Of a DNA stretch of 64,000 nucleotides, positions 35,394-43,179 are shown piece after piece. Both the position numbers and the translations under genes were made by a program. The stretch comes from NIOZ-UU13 sp964444135 (lineage in GTDB: Bacteria > Planctomycetota > Phycisphaerae > Sedimentisphaerales > Anaerobacaceae). The notes under the pieces were generated by a model. That model did not search any database. It saw only the letters and a list, made by a program, of their open reading frames with translations, and was not told the DNA's origin. The stretch covers positions 4,215 through 68,214 of the forward strand of contig CAYUFX010000012.1 in assembly GCA_964444135.1 (NCBI GenBank), given 5' to 3'. Positions within the stretch are counted from its first letter, which is position 1, and the number at the start of each line of letters is the position of its first letter.

Positions 35394-35861
35394 ATGAAAC
35401 AATTTCGTGTTTATGCGGATACTTCAGTTTTTGGAGGTTGTTTTGATGACGAATTCGCCGAAGAAAGCAAATCGCTTTTTTCAGACATAAAAGCAGGCAA
35501 GTTTGTACTTGTAATTTCCTCTACGACTCTTGGAGAGCTTGAAGGAGCTCCTGATTATGTTCAAAAAGTGTTGACTGAATTGCCATCAGAGAACGTGGAG
35601 ATAATAGAATTTAGTGATGAAATTGCTCGTTTACGCGATGCGTATTTGGGGGCACGGATTGTTGAACCGGCAGCTAAAGCCGATGCCGAGCATATCGCAT
35701 CGGCATCTATAGCGGATGTAGATTTTGTTGTTAGCTGGAATTTCAAGCACATTGTGCATTATGAAAAAATAGCTGGATACCAGGCAATCAATCTGATAAA
35801 CGGATACAAAGAGATTCGCATTTATTCACCGAAAGAGGTGGTTGGAAATGATGAAAAATAA
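35394..35861 (+). CDS. PIN-domain protein, probable toxin
   Basis: 155 residues. FRVYADTSVFGG supplies the first acidic residue (D9), TTLGELEGA the second (E48/E50), and KADAEHIASASIADVDFVVSWNFKHI the last acidic pair and SWN(F) motif of PIN nucleases. VapC-like PIN proteins cut RNA. It overlaps the next small gene, as in toxin-antitoxin pairs, but with the toxin first. The pair is more AT-rich than nifS and lies between nifS and a diverged nifS tail, indicating acquisition. Confidence 0.8.
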   Translation: MKQFRVYADTSVFGGCFDDEFAEESKSLFSDIKAGKFVLVISSTTLGELEGAPDYVQKVLTELPSENVEIIEFSDEIARLRDAYLGARIVEPAAKADAEHIASASIADVDFVVSWNFKHIVHYEKIAGYQAINLINGYKEIRIYSPKEVVGNDEK

Positions 35862-36036
35862 AAAATTCGATTGTGTTCGGATGAAGCGGGATATTCAGCA
35901 GCAAATTTTGAAGGAATTTGAAGGTTTGTCGGATGGTCAGAAGCACAAAATTCAAATGTCCAAAGTCATGCAGAATTCTCTCTTAGGCCCATTCTGCAAA
36001 AAGGTCTGTTCAGTAAAGGATGCTTCGAGCAAATAG
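35848..36036 (+). CDS. small partner of the PIN protein, putative antitoxin
   Basis: 62 residues (MMKNKKFDCVRMKRDIQQQI...), overlapping the end of the PIN gene by 14 bases; AGAGG lies nine bases before the ATG. Basic and helical, with LKEFEGLSDGQKHKIQMSKVMQN. Small MKNKxFDCVxMK proteins beside PIN genes recur in planctomycetes and cyanobacteria, to my recollection, which supports an antitoxin role, but no DNA-binding fold is evident. Confidence 0.6.
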   Translation: MMKNKKFDCVRMKRDIQQQILKEFEGLSDGQKHKIQMSKVMQNSLLGPFCKKVCSVKDASSK

Positions 36037-36062
36037 AGCTTTTTCATCTTCTGTTACCCACA

Positions 36063-36146
36063 AAAGTGAAGGTCGATTACACCATCGATAAAATATCCCA
36101 AATCGTCAACCAGCTCCGCGAACTCTTACCCTTTGTGGTCAAATAG
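36063..36146 (+). pseudogene. remnant of a nifS 3' end
   Basis: 27 codons plus stop reading KVKVDYTIDKISQIVNQLRE and onward, ending LLPFVVK. They match the NifS C-terminus VDYTIEKMPGIVNQLREL. Over the clearest 63 bases I count 49 identities with the intact nifS tail. There is no upstream coding sequence; the homology begins abruptly near 36063. It looks like the stump left when the PIN cassette was inserted or when a second nifS was lost. Confidence 0.75.
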
Positions 36147-36271
36147 AACCACAAAATATCATTTCTGTGAAACTTGTTCTCGGCTCTTGTCGAAGAGCAG
36201 ATTTCCAGAATGGCATTTTCATTTTGAATTTGTTACTCAATGCGCTATATGCATCCAGCACGATGAATGAC

Positions 36272-36310
36272 CGCCGGAGGTGGGACTCGAACCCACACTT
36301 TGCTGCCAAG
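36272..36310 (-). pseudogene. 3' fragment of tRNA-Leu
   Basis: On the minus strand the last 26 bases of the fragment, from GTGTGGGTTCGAGTCCCAC to CTCCGGC, are identical to the T-arm and acceptor 3' strand of the intact tRNA-Leu at 36642-36725, with weaker similarity for another ~13 bases. It abuts the DUF2283 stop codon. It is a direct repeat of the tRNA 3' end, as left by tRNA-targeted integration. Confidence 0.85.
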
Positions 36311-36319
36311 AGAGTAAAG

Positions 36320-36538
36320 TTACGCTGAAAGGCTCTGTATTTCAGTCGGCAGTTTATTCAGCACAAGCGTTTTTAGCTCAAGTTTCTTGCTGGCATTATC
36401 GATGTCGATACCGACAAGATTGCCCTCGGCATCGTAGTCGAGAACAATCCCTTCGGAAACTTCCTTGCTCTCGGTGCTCGACCGTTCTGCAAGATCGATA
36501 TATAGAGAATATGTTTCTGGAGAATAGTTTAATCTCAT
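36320..36538 (-). CDS. DUF2283-family small protein
   Basis: 72 residues: MRLNYSPETYSLYIDLAERS, then EGIVLDYDAEGNLVGIDIDNASKKLEL. The YxxExxxLYI...VLDYDxxGNLVGIDI pattern is the DUF2283 signature. Members often sit next to DUF4258 or other small proteins in toxin-antitoxin-like loci; no partner is adjacent here. The gene is framed by the intact tRNA-Leu and its 3' fragment in direct orientation, so it was probably carried in by a small integrating element. Confidence 0.8.
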   Translation of the reverse strand: MRLNYSPETYSLYIDLAERSSTESKEVSEGIVLDYDAEGNLVGIDIDNASKKLELKTLVLNKLPTEIQSLSA

Positions 36539-36570
36539 ATCCCGATATCTTGTCTGTTTCTATAAAAACA

Positions 36571-36597
36571 TGGATTCCCGCTTGCGCGGGAATGACA
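36571..36597. repeat. TGGATTCCCGC...GCGGGAATGACA palindromic repeat, copy 1
   Basis: A 27-base REP-like hairpin ATTCCCGC-TTGC-GCGGGAAT. The copy at 60996-61022 differs by one base. It lies between the DUF2283 start and tRNA-Leu. Confidence 0.85.
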
Positions 36598-36641
36598 ACG
36601 ATAAACGCGATAAGCTTCACGACGAAAGAATTACAAGTAAC

Positions 36642-36725
36642 TGCCGGAGGTGGGACTCGAACCCACACCCTGTTGCCAGGACGGGATTTTGAGTCCCGCG
36701 CGTCTGCCAATTCCGCCACTCCGGC
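36642..36725 (-). tRNA. tRNA-Leu (anticodon CAA)
   Basis: Acceptor GCCGGAG/CTCCGGC, anticodon stem GGGA/TCCC around loop CTCAAAA (anticodon CAA, reading TTG), a long class II variable arm and T-arm GTGGG/CCCAC with TTCGAGT. Discriminator A fits leucine identity. CCA is not encoded. Its 3' end is duplicated at 36272-36310. Confidence 0.95.
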
Positions 36726-36993
36726 TCAGGCTGTCAGCCGCCGATTATTAACAATCAGCGACTTTTTGTCAATGCAAATTACGCGATGCCCGCTACTTAA
36801 AAAATCAATCAAATCACAGAGGTCTGTCTGCAAAAATACTGATTTCAAAAAATTTTCTTTTGTTGATAACCACTTACGAGAATTGGCTGCGCAAAAATCA
36901 TCCCAAATTTCAATCAAGTAAGTAAGTTCTGCCAATTATGATTGATATGTTCGGCCCTCGGAGCATTCATAAAAGGCAACTCAATGCAGCTTG

Positions 36994-37362
36994 CTATCTT
37001 TCCTTCCAGTACCGCTGCACAATACCGTCTTTGAGCTTAAACACAACGATATGTTCTATTTCCTTTTTATCTTCGATAGCGATGGGTGGCGGAAACATGG
37101 CAAATCTGTTGTCCTTTTTCTCTATGCATCTGTATCTGAGTATCTCGCTCCCATCTTCCGTCATACTTTCTTCGGTAGGCTCACCGACTATCGCCAAAAG
37201 CTGGTCTTTTGTTGTCCTGCCGGATTCTATCTGCCTTAGCTGTGAATTTTCAACGCCGCTGTAGTGCACATTACTTTCGGTTGCCACACAGCCGACAAGC
37301 AGAATCAACGTCACGGCCAGCGAGGTAAAAAGAGCAATTTCACTAAGTTTATAATGTTTCAT
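36994..37362 (-). CDS. BamE/SmpA-like lipoprotein
   Basis: 122 residues. The signal peptide ends in LILLVGC (lipobox, Cys at ~25). The mature part has ENSQLRQIESGRTTKDQLLAIVGEPTEES, matching the SmpA/OmlA/BamE-type repeat 'l..I..G.Tt.dqll..lG.Pt', and LRYRCIEKKDN. In proteobacteria BamE aids outer-membrane protein assembly; single-domain relatives of unknown role are common, so only the fold is claimed. It is monocistronic, between tRNA-Leu and the DUF4097 pair. Confidence 0.75.
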   Translation of the reverse strand: MKHYKLSEIALFTSLAVTLILLVGCVATESNVHYSGVENSQLRQIESGRTTKDQLLAIVGEPTEESMTEDGSEILRYRCIEKKDNRFAMFPPPIAIEDKKEIEHIVVFKLKDGIVQRYWKER

Positions 37363-37632
37363 TTCTCGCTTCTCCTAAATCGGTTTACATTTAGCTACTG
37401 CCACTTTGTGTCCTATCTGACAATCTGCAAATACTCTCACGCCTTTCAATAGCATATAATATCAAAAATCTCTTTCGATGTGTACATTTTACTCTTTCAT
37501 AAATAAGGCACACGAAGTACTTATAGTAACAGAAAAAAACATCCATACGACAGAATCATATCTGTAACAAAAACCTTACCCCAGGCCGTTTTGTAAAAGA
37601 ACCGAGTTGAATTCAGGAATATATCGAAAATA

Positions 37633-38475
37633 CTATCTTATTCTTATAGAACCGTAGTTGGTCTTCAAACTCAGCTTTCCGTTTCCTTCACCGATTGTTC
37701 CTTCTATTCGTTTGCTGCTTATCTTGCCCTTGACTACAATCGGCAGGTCGGTTTTTATCGAGCCGTAGCTGGTTGCAAGTTCAACTTGTCCGGCGAATCC
37801 GGGCGGTGCTGTAAAGTCAATGCTGCCGTACGATGTGCTTACGTTTGCTTGTATTTCAGCCGGCGCCGAATCCGAATATTCAATGTCGATATTGCCGTAG
37901 CTTGAGCCGGCAGTTAGTTCGTCAGATATGATTTTCCTGCAATCGATACTGCCATAAGATGTATCCACTTGAATTTGGCCGTTAATGCTGTCACAGTCAA
38001 TCGAGCCGTAGTTGGTATGTGCTTTCACGTAGCCGCTGGTATCAGCCAGTTCGAGCGAGCCGTATGAGCTGGCACATTCGATGTTAGTTTGTATAGGGAT
38101 AGTTATTTGGTAGCTAATGCTTATTGAGCGGTTATTTTTCACGTGCGGCTTGTCTGCCCTGACCGTTAGTGTTTTTCCGGTCGGCTCAAGCTGTATATTC
38201 ACTTGTTCAGCAATTTCAGCGGCTTCTTCTTCGGTAAGAGCCTGCACAGAAATTGTAGCGACCACATTGCAATCGGTGATGTCAGCACCACCTACTTTTA
38301 TAGAGCCATAGCTTGTTTTAGCCACAACGGTTGAACCGGATTCCAAAGGCGCCTTGAGTCTTATTGTTTTTTCGTATTTGGCCCGGGGCCAATCACCGAT
38401 ATGAATAACGCACCCGCTGACAGCAAGCAGTGAGCAAAGGCCGAGAGATAATACGATTGGATAATTTTTCTTCAT
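37633..38475 (-). CDS. DUF4097-type beta-helix lipoprotein, 'YGSI' paralogue
   Basis: 280 residues. Lipoprotein signal with lipobox LAVSGC. The body is a repetitive beta structure in which T/S-S/N-YGSI recurs about ten times at ~20-residue spacing (TSYGSIKV, SSYGSLEL, TNYGSIDC, TSYGSIDC...), ending in TNYGSIRIR. This is the DUF4097 pattern, usually a right-handed helix of short strands, of unknown function. It lies 101 bases downstream of a paralogue that uses DDGSI in the same places. Confidence 0.8.
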   Translation of the reverse strand: MKKNYPIVLSLGLCSLLAVSGCVIHIGDWPRAKYEKTIRLKAPLESGSTVVAKTSYGSIKVGGADITDCNVVATISVQALTEEEAAEIAEQVNIQLEPTGKTLTVRADKPHVKNNRSISISYQITIPIQTNIECASSYGSLELADTSGYVKAHTNYGSIDCDSINGQIQVDTSYGSIDCRKIISDELTAGSSYGNIDIEYSDSAPAEIQANVSTSYGSIDFTAPPGFAGQVELATSYGSIKTDLPIVVKGKISSKRIEGTIGEGNGKLSLKTNYGSIRIR

Positions 38476-38576
38476 TTTTCTGTCCCCTTAATTCTATAGC
38501 TTTTTCTTGTACGAGTCCGTTGCTGGTTTTCTGCTTATATTAGAACCGAGTTAAATTCGGGAATATATCAGGCATA

Positions 38577-39560
38577 TTATCTTATTCTGATTGAGCCATC
38601 GTTTGTCTTGATGTACAGCCTGCCTTCTCCCGTTCCGATTGTTCCTTTAATCCCGCTTTTACCTAATTTTCCGGTAACCTTTATCGGCAAATCCGTGTTT
38701 ATTGAGCCGTCGTCCGTTATAATTTCAGCGTCCGCAGAAAAGTTCGCCGGGGCCGTTAAGTCGATAGTGGCATCGTCTGTAACCAATGAGACATTACAAA
38801 CACCGCCCGCATCTTCAGCGTAAACTACTGTGATCCTTCCATCATCGCTCTGAATATTTACATTACCGGTAACCTCTTCGACTCTGGTCGAGCCATCATT
38901 ACTTCTGACTTTTATGTCCCCAACGACTCGTGACATGGTTACCGAACCGTCATCGGTCTGGATGTCGAGCCATCCGGCTCTCTGCAAGTTTACATCACTA
39001 TTAAACTCCTGAACGTTGATTGAACCGTCGTTGCCTCTGATTTTTATATCTCCGCTGATTCGTGAAAGGTTCACTGAACCGTCGTCGGTATTTATGTCAA
39101 TCTTTCCTTTTACGTTTTCTATCGTAATATCCCCATCATCCGTGTCAAGTTCCACATCGCAGCTCTTCGGTACCATTGCCTCGACCTGAACATCTACGCT
39201 CTGGTTCGTCATCAGTATCGGCTTTTCAAGTTTTACCGTTAGCTTGGAGCCGAATTGCTCAAGTTTTAGCTTTGTCTTTTCAGCGATTATTCTGGCTTTT
39301 TCATCCGAATCAGCCCTGGCGATAATCGTGGCGGTAACATTGCAATCCGCAACCTTGCCGCCGGTTACGGTTATCCAGCCGTCGTTGCTCTTGGCCGAAA
39401 ATAAAGAGCCGGCCGACATCGGCCTGGATAACTGCACTGTCCTTTCATATCTTGCCCGAGGGTAACTATATCCTCTTATTTGGATATAGCAGCCTACAAC
39501 AGCGATTAACGAGCATAGCAAACAATACAGCAATATTCTTGTGAACATACCACTTTTCAT
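38577..39560 (-). CDS. DUF4097-type beta-helix lipoprotein, 'DDGSI' paralogue
   Basis: 327 residues from the ATG at 39560, which has AAAGGG six bases upstream; an upstream in-frame ATG at 39659 lacks one. Lipobox IAVVGC. Repeated T/S/N-(D/N)-DGSI motifs (TDDGSVNL, GNDGSINV, TDDGSVTM, SNDGSTRV, TNDGSIRIR) at ~20-residue steps make the same beta-helix as the following gene. The N-terminal 110 residues of both proteins align (YPRARYERTVQLSRP against WPRAKYEKTIRLKAP), so they are a tandem duplication. The many Asp in the turns could bind Ca2+, which is speculative. Confidence 0.8.
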   Translation of the reverse strand: MKSGMFTRILLYCLLCSLIAVVGCYIQIRGYSYPRARYERTVQLSRPMSAGSLFSAKSNDGWITVTGGKVADCNVTATIIARADSDEKARIIAEKTKLKLEQFGSKLTVKLEKPILMTNQSVDVQVEAMVPKSCDVELDTDDGDITIENVKGKIDINTDDGSVNLSRISGDIKIRGNDGSINVQEFNSDVNLQRAGWLDIQTDDGSVTMSRVVGDIKVRSNDGSTRVEEVTGNVNIQSDDGRITVVYAEDAGGVCNVSLVTDDATIDLTAPANFSADAEIITDDGSINTDLPIKVTGKLGKSGIKGTIGTGEGRLYIKTNDGSIRIR

Positions 39561-40103
39561 TTTTTTCCCTTTCAATTGATATTTTCTGTGTCTCGCAGTA
39601 CTCGCAACAATCTTCGTAATTTTCCCGACGACTTTAAAATTTAGGTTTGACAGGGGCAATTATGCCGGCCAAATGTTACCATTTTGTTACAGTTTTGTCC
39701 TTTTTCTGTTACTTTTTTTTGTTTTTTTTGCTTTTGTTCAGCCGATTATTATATTTGATATACATAGATTCGTTTTGTTGGCGTATTCCGAATTAGAAAA
39801 TTATAATCGGAAGGATACGAAAATATGCAATACATGTGGCTGTCGCACCGGCAAGAGAAAAACAACAAAGAAAAAAACTGCAAAGAAAACCAAGAAAAAG
39901 AAATAGTTTATCCCCGCACGCCTGTAGCGGGGACCCAGTTTGCCCTCAACCTGCTCGGGGAGCGATTAATACAGTATTTTCAAATGCAGCCCGGCGCCAT
40001 AACGGGAAGTGTATTGTTTTGAAGTTCCCGCACCCTAAGAGAACCATATTCTCATTTTCCTCTTGTTCGCTTATGCACTTATATTCCTGTGCGTTTACGC
40101 TCT
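39561..40103. other. intergenic region with an uncertain lysine-rich frame
   Basis: Most of these 543 bases hold no convincing gene. A plus-strand frame ending at 39906 reads CNTCGCRTGKRKTTKKK and onward, then stops. It is lysine-rich like the tail of the HhH-like protein, but has no usable start codon near it. The alternative ATG at 39825, with GGAAGG upstream, reads a different frame of low plausibility. Region 39901-40020 is GC-rich repeat-like DNA. Confidence 0.35.
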
Positions 40104-41276
40104 TTAGTAATCTATGATTACAATGTCTTCAGGTATTGCTACTACGTCTCGATGTCCGGGGCCGAGGAGCTTTTTTATCTCAGTGCTGTGCTTGCCGGCT
40201 AATTCTTTTAATTGAGTGCTGCCGATACTCGTTACGGCCTTGGCATTATCATTTAACATAACAACCGCACCGGCCTCGAATGTGCCCTTAACAGATATTA
40301 CTCCGCTGGGCAAAAGACTCTTGTTATTTTGGATTGCCTGCATAGCACCTTCATCTATAAATATCGTCCCGGCCGGACTGCTGTTGAGAATCCATCTCGA
40401 ACGATTTGAGAGCTTCCGTTTCGGCATAAAGACCGTGCCGATTTCTTCACTTGCCATAATACGGCCGATGATGTTTTTCACTCTGCCGTCCGCTAAGACT
40501 ATCCGAAAGCCGGCGTTGGAGGCGATCTTTGCCGCTTCAATTTTGGTTTTCATTCCGCCGGTCCCGTGGGTGCTGCCCCTGCCTCCGGCGTTTCGAATAA
40601 TATCGGCAGTTATCTCATAAACGGCGTGTATCGGCCTGGCGTCTGCGAATTTTTGTGGGTCCTTATCGTAAAGGGCGTCGATGTCACTGAGCATAATCAA
40701 AAGGTCGGCGTCGATTTTACTGGCGACCAGGGCGCTTAGTTTATCGTTATCGCCGAAGGCTGAGCCGATTTCGTCGGTGCTTACACTGTCGTTCTCATTC
40801 AGGATGGGCACCACGGACAATTCAAGCAGTGTCTCGATGGAATTGCGAAGGTTCAGATAAGTTCTTCTGTTATTTAGCACCTCGGCGGTCAGCAAAACCT
40901 GGGCGACGGTAATACCGAAGCGGGCAAACGACTTTCTGTATTCAGCCATAAGTAGTGGCTGTCCGATAGCGGCGCAGGCCTGCCGCATCTTTATATCTTT
41001 TACCTTGCCTGCCAGTCCAGACTGGACATCTCTCATACCTGATGGCCGGCTCGACTGAGCTCGCCGAAGTCTGATACCCTGATACCCTGTTAACTGTCCC
41101 TTGCCCATACCGATAGCGCCGGAGGTGATGATAACGACCTGCCTGCCGGTTTTGAGCAGTGAATTTATCTGCCGGGCAATCCGACGAACATAGCCGGCAT
41201 CTATCCCGCTATTTTTCGTCAGAATATTGGTGCCGATTTTTATTACTATTCGCTTTGCTTCACTAAAATCCCGCAT
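40104..41276 (-). CDS. proB: glutamate 5-kinase with PUA domain and a repeat-derived insertion
   Basis: 390 residues. An amino-acid-kinase domain (IVIKIGTNILT, TSGAIGMGKGQL, LNENDSVSTDEIGSAFGDNDKLSALVA, GTGGMKTKIEAAKIA) is followed by a C-terminal PUA domain, as in most bacterial ProB. It phosphorylates glutamate in proline synthesis. Between GKGQL and the KVKDIKMRQACAAIGQ helix it has about 27 extra residues (GYQGIRLRRAQSSRPSGMRD...), encoded by repeat DNA at 41011-41089. Catalytic residues are on either side and intact. proA lies 83 bases upstream on the same strand. Confidence 0.94.
   Translation of the reverse strand: MRDFSEAKRIVIKIGTNILTKNSGIDAGYVRRIARQINSLLKTGRQVVIITSGAIGMGKGQLTGYQGIRLRRAQSSRPSGMRDVQSGLAGKVKDIKMRQACAAIGQPLLMAEYRKSFARFGITVAQVLLTAEVLNNRRTYLNLRNSIETLLELSVVPILNENDSVSTDEIGSAFGDNDKLSALVASKIDADLLIMLSDIDALYDKDPQKFADARPIHAVYEITADIIRNAGGRGSTHGTGGMKTKIEAAKIASNAGFRIVLADGRVKNIIGRIMASEEIGTVFMPKRKLSNRSRWILNSSPAGTIFIDEGAMQAIQNNKSLLPSGVISVKGTFEAGAVVMLNDNAKAVTSIGSTQLKELAGKHSTEIKKLLGPGHRDVVAIPEDIVIIDY
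41011..41089 (-). repeat. in-frame repeat inside proB
   Basis: Includes the tandem CTGATACCCTGATACCCTG (41071-41089), then a GC-rich TCGACTGAGCTCGCCGAAG segment and a TCCAGTCTGGA palindrome on the coding strand. It encodes the ~27 residues absent from other ProB proteins and contains no stop in the proB frame. Confidence 0.75.
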
Positions 41277-41340
41277 AATCTCGTTGTCCGTGTCTCGTAT
41301 ATCGTATTGCGTAAATCAGTGGCTAAATCCCTGACTACAT

Positions 41341-41398
41341 ACCACTCACCAATAACTACTCACCACTCACTACTCACCAATCTATAATTCACTAATCT
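41341..41398. repeat. GTGAG-type intergenic repeat, copy 3
   Basis: ACCACTCACCAATAACTACTCACCACTCACTACTCACCAATC and flanks between proA and proB. On the coding strand the last 13 codons of proA and its TGA stop are this repeat (AGA TTA GTG AAT TAT AGA TTG GTG...). Confidence 0.8.
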
Positions 41399-42673
41399 CC
41401 TGTGTGTGAATTTTTTTTTTGCATCGCTGCCGACATAATCGGCTACGACCTGGCCTGTGCCGACAAGTTTCCATTTATAAATGACAAGACCTTCCAAGCC
41501 TACCGGCCCACGGGCGTGGAGCTTGTTGGTGCTGATACCCACTTCGGCGCCGAGTCCGTAGCGAAAGCCATCTGCGAAGCGCGTGCTGCAGTTCCAGAGC
41601 ACATTTGCAGAATCGACAAGGTTCATAAACCTCTCGGCCTTTTTCTTATCAGTGGTAACAATGCTGTCGGTATGTCCGGAGCCATAGTGGTTAATATGCT
41701 CAATCGCCTGGTCAAGACCATCAACGACTTTTATCGAGATAATGTAATCCAGATACTCGGTTGACCAATCCTCTTCGACTGCCGGCTTAACGTCGATTAT
41801 TGATGCTGTTTTCTCGCAGCCACGGAGCTCTACGCCCTTTTCCTCTAAGGCTGTTTTGACTTTCGGCAGAAACTTTTCAGCAATTTTATTATCTACCAGC
41901 AAGGTTTCCACAGCATTACAGACTGCGACGTACTGGCACTTGGAATCGACGGTGATATTCACAGCCATATCCAAATCGGCATCGCTGTCTATATAGACGT
42001 GGCATATACCATCAGCATGTCCGAGGACGGGTATATTTGTATTGTCCATAATATAACGAACGAATTCATTTGAGCCGCGTGGAATGACCAGGTCGATATA
42101 TTCATCGAAGGCCAACATCTCAGCAACATCCTGACGCGTTTCCAATAGCTGAATCCATCCTTTAGGTAGTCCGGCTTTTACACTTGCCTCGGAGATTGTC
42201 GCAGCTAAGATTTTATTGGTTTTTGCAGCTTCGCTTCCGCCTTTTAACAGGACGGCATTTCCGCTTTTTAGGCATAGCGTTGAGATTTGCACGAGGGCGT
42301 CCGGCCGGGATTCAAAAACAACGCCGATAACTCCAATCGGACAACTGACTTTATAAAGTTCGAGCCCTTTATCAAGCTCGGTAGCGGTGATTGTTTTACC
42401 GACAGGGTCGTCGAGTTTGATTAAGCTCTCGATACCTGTACATACATCAGCTATTTTACCTTCGTCAAACTTTAGACGTTTTAGTAAAGGCCCAGCCAGA
42501 TTGTTCTTTTCAGCCGTGACCAGGTCTTCTTTATTAGCTGAGACTATCTCTGCGCTGTGTTGCTTCAAGGCTTTGGCAATCTCGGCTAAAGCGTTGTTCT
42601 TTACATCGGTCCTTGTCACCGCCAGTTGGATCGAGGCTGACTCGGCTATCGCGGCTATTTCGGAAATTTTCAT
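41360..42673 (-). CDS. proA: gamma-glutamyl phosphate reductase with repeat-encoded C-terminus
   Basis: 437 residues of the aldehyde dehydrogenase superfamily, reducing gamma-glutamyl phosphate to the semialdehyde. Motifs: PIGVIGVVFESRPDALVQI, LKGGSEAAKTN, the catalytic cysteine in QYVAVCNAVETLLV, and NCSTRFADGFRYGLGAEVGISTNKLHARGPVGLEGL. Homologues normally end near KKKFTH; here the chain continues RRLVNYRLVSSEW, encoded by the GTGAG repeat that separates proA from proB. The added tail should be tolerated because it follows the last conserved residue. Confidence 0.95.
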   Translation of the reverse strand: MKISEIAAIAESASIQLAVTRTDVKNNALAEIAKALKQHSAEIVSANKEDLVTAEKNNLAGPLLKRLKFDEGKIADVCTGIESLIKLDDPVGKTITATELDKGLELYKVSCPIGVIGVVFESRPDALVQISTLCLKSGNAVLLKGGSEAAKTNKILAATISEASVKAGLPKGWIQLLETRQDVAEMLAFDEYIDLVIPRGSNEFVRYIMDNTNIPVLGHADGICHVYIDSDADLDMAVNITVDSKCQYVAVCNAVETLLVDNKIAEKFLPKVKTALEEKGVELRGCEKTASIIDVKPAVEEDWSTEYLDYIISIKVVDGLDQAIEHINHYGSGHTDSIVTTDKKKAERFMNLVDSANVLWNCSTRFADGFRYGLGAEVGISTNKLHARGPVGLEGLVIYKWKLVGTGQVVADYVGSDAKKKFTHRRLVNYRLVSSEW

Positions 42674-42798
42674 TTTTAGTTTACCATTGACTATTTGTTG
42701 TTAAATGCCTATATTTCGATTGCCGAATTGTAAGTAAACAGTACTCGATAATCAATAATCAATATCGAATAAACGCTGTAGGTGGAATCAATTGTACC

Positions 42799-42869
42799 GC
42801 GGGCGTGGCTCAATGGCAGAGCATCGGCCTTCCAAGCCGAGTATGTGGGTTCGATTCCCATCGCCCGCT
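42799..42869 (+). tRNA. tRNA-Gly (anticodon TCC)
   Basis: Acceptor GCGGGCG/CGCCCGC, D-arm with GGCTCAATGGCAGAGC, anticodon stem CGGC/GCCG around CTTCCAA (anticodon TCC), and T-arm TGGG/CCCA with TTCGATT. Discriminator T fits glycine. CCA is not encoded; TTTGTTTTT follows. Confidence 0.95.
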
Positions 42870-43100
42870 TTTGTTTTTAGAGTCTTTTCACTTTAAGTGT
42901 TTCTATGGTATCGCCCGGATTTTCTTGTGGTTTTGGATGAATTGTTGCGAAATTTACAGGGCGTTGTGGAAAACGGTCGGGGCAGCGCAAAAAATAATTG
43001 GCTCGGCCAAAAGCATTATATTTTCGTAAGCACTTCTGTTTGCGGGGATTAGATTCTTTCAGGGGCCGTCCTATAATAAAATTTCTCATAAATTTTGAAA

Positions 43101-43144
43101 AAAGTGTATTTGTTTGTTGACAAAGTGGTAGGAAGTGGTACGAT
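43101..43144 (+). promoter_or_regulatory. mraZ promoter with embedded MraZ boxes
   Basis: TTGACA (43117-43122) and TACGAT (43139-43144), 16 bases apart. The spacer is made of two copies of an AAGTGGTA word at 43123 and 43133, exactly ten bases apart; a third AAGTG is at 43102. MraZ is known to bind arrays of GTGG/TGGGA-type direct repeats at ten-base spacing upstream of its own gene, so this is the expected autoregulatory site. The rest of 42870-43100 holds no gene that I can see. Confidence 0.8.
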
Positions 43145-43179
43145 TTCCCATATTGAATATATCAAGTGGGACTAATGCC

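Noticed and set aside
36726..36935. 69-codon minus-strand open frame ending at tRNA-Leu
   Set aside because: No ribosome site, no recognisable domain, and it ends just at the tRNA 5' end; likely chance.
39825..40022. 65-codon frame with GGAAGG upstream, near the lysine-rich frame
   Set aside because: The ribosome site is reasonable but the product is low-complexity then repeat-derived; left as an uncertain region.
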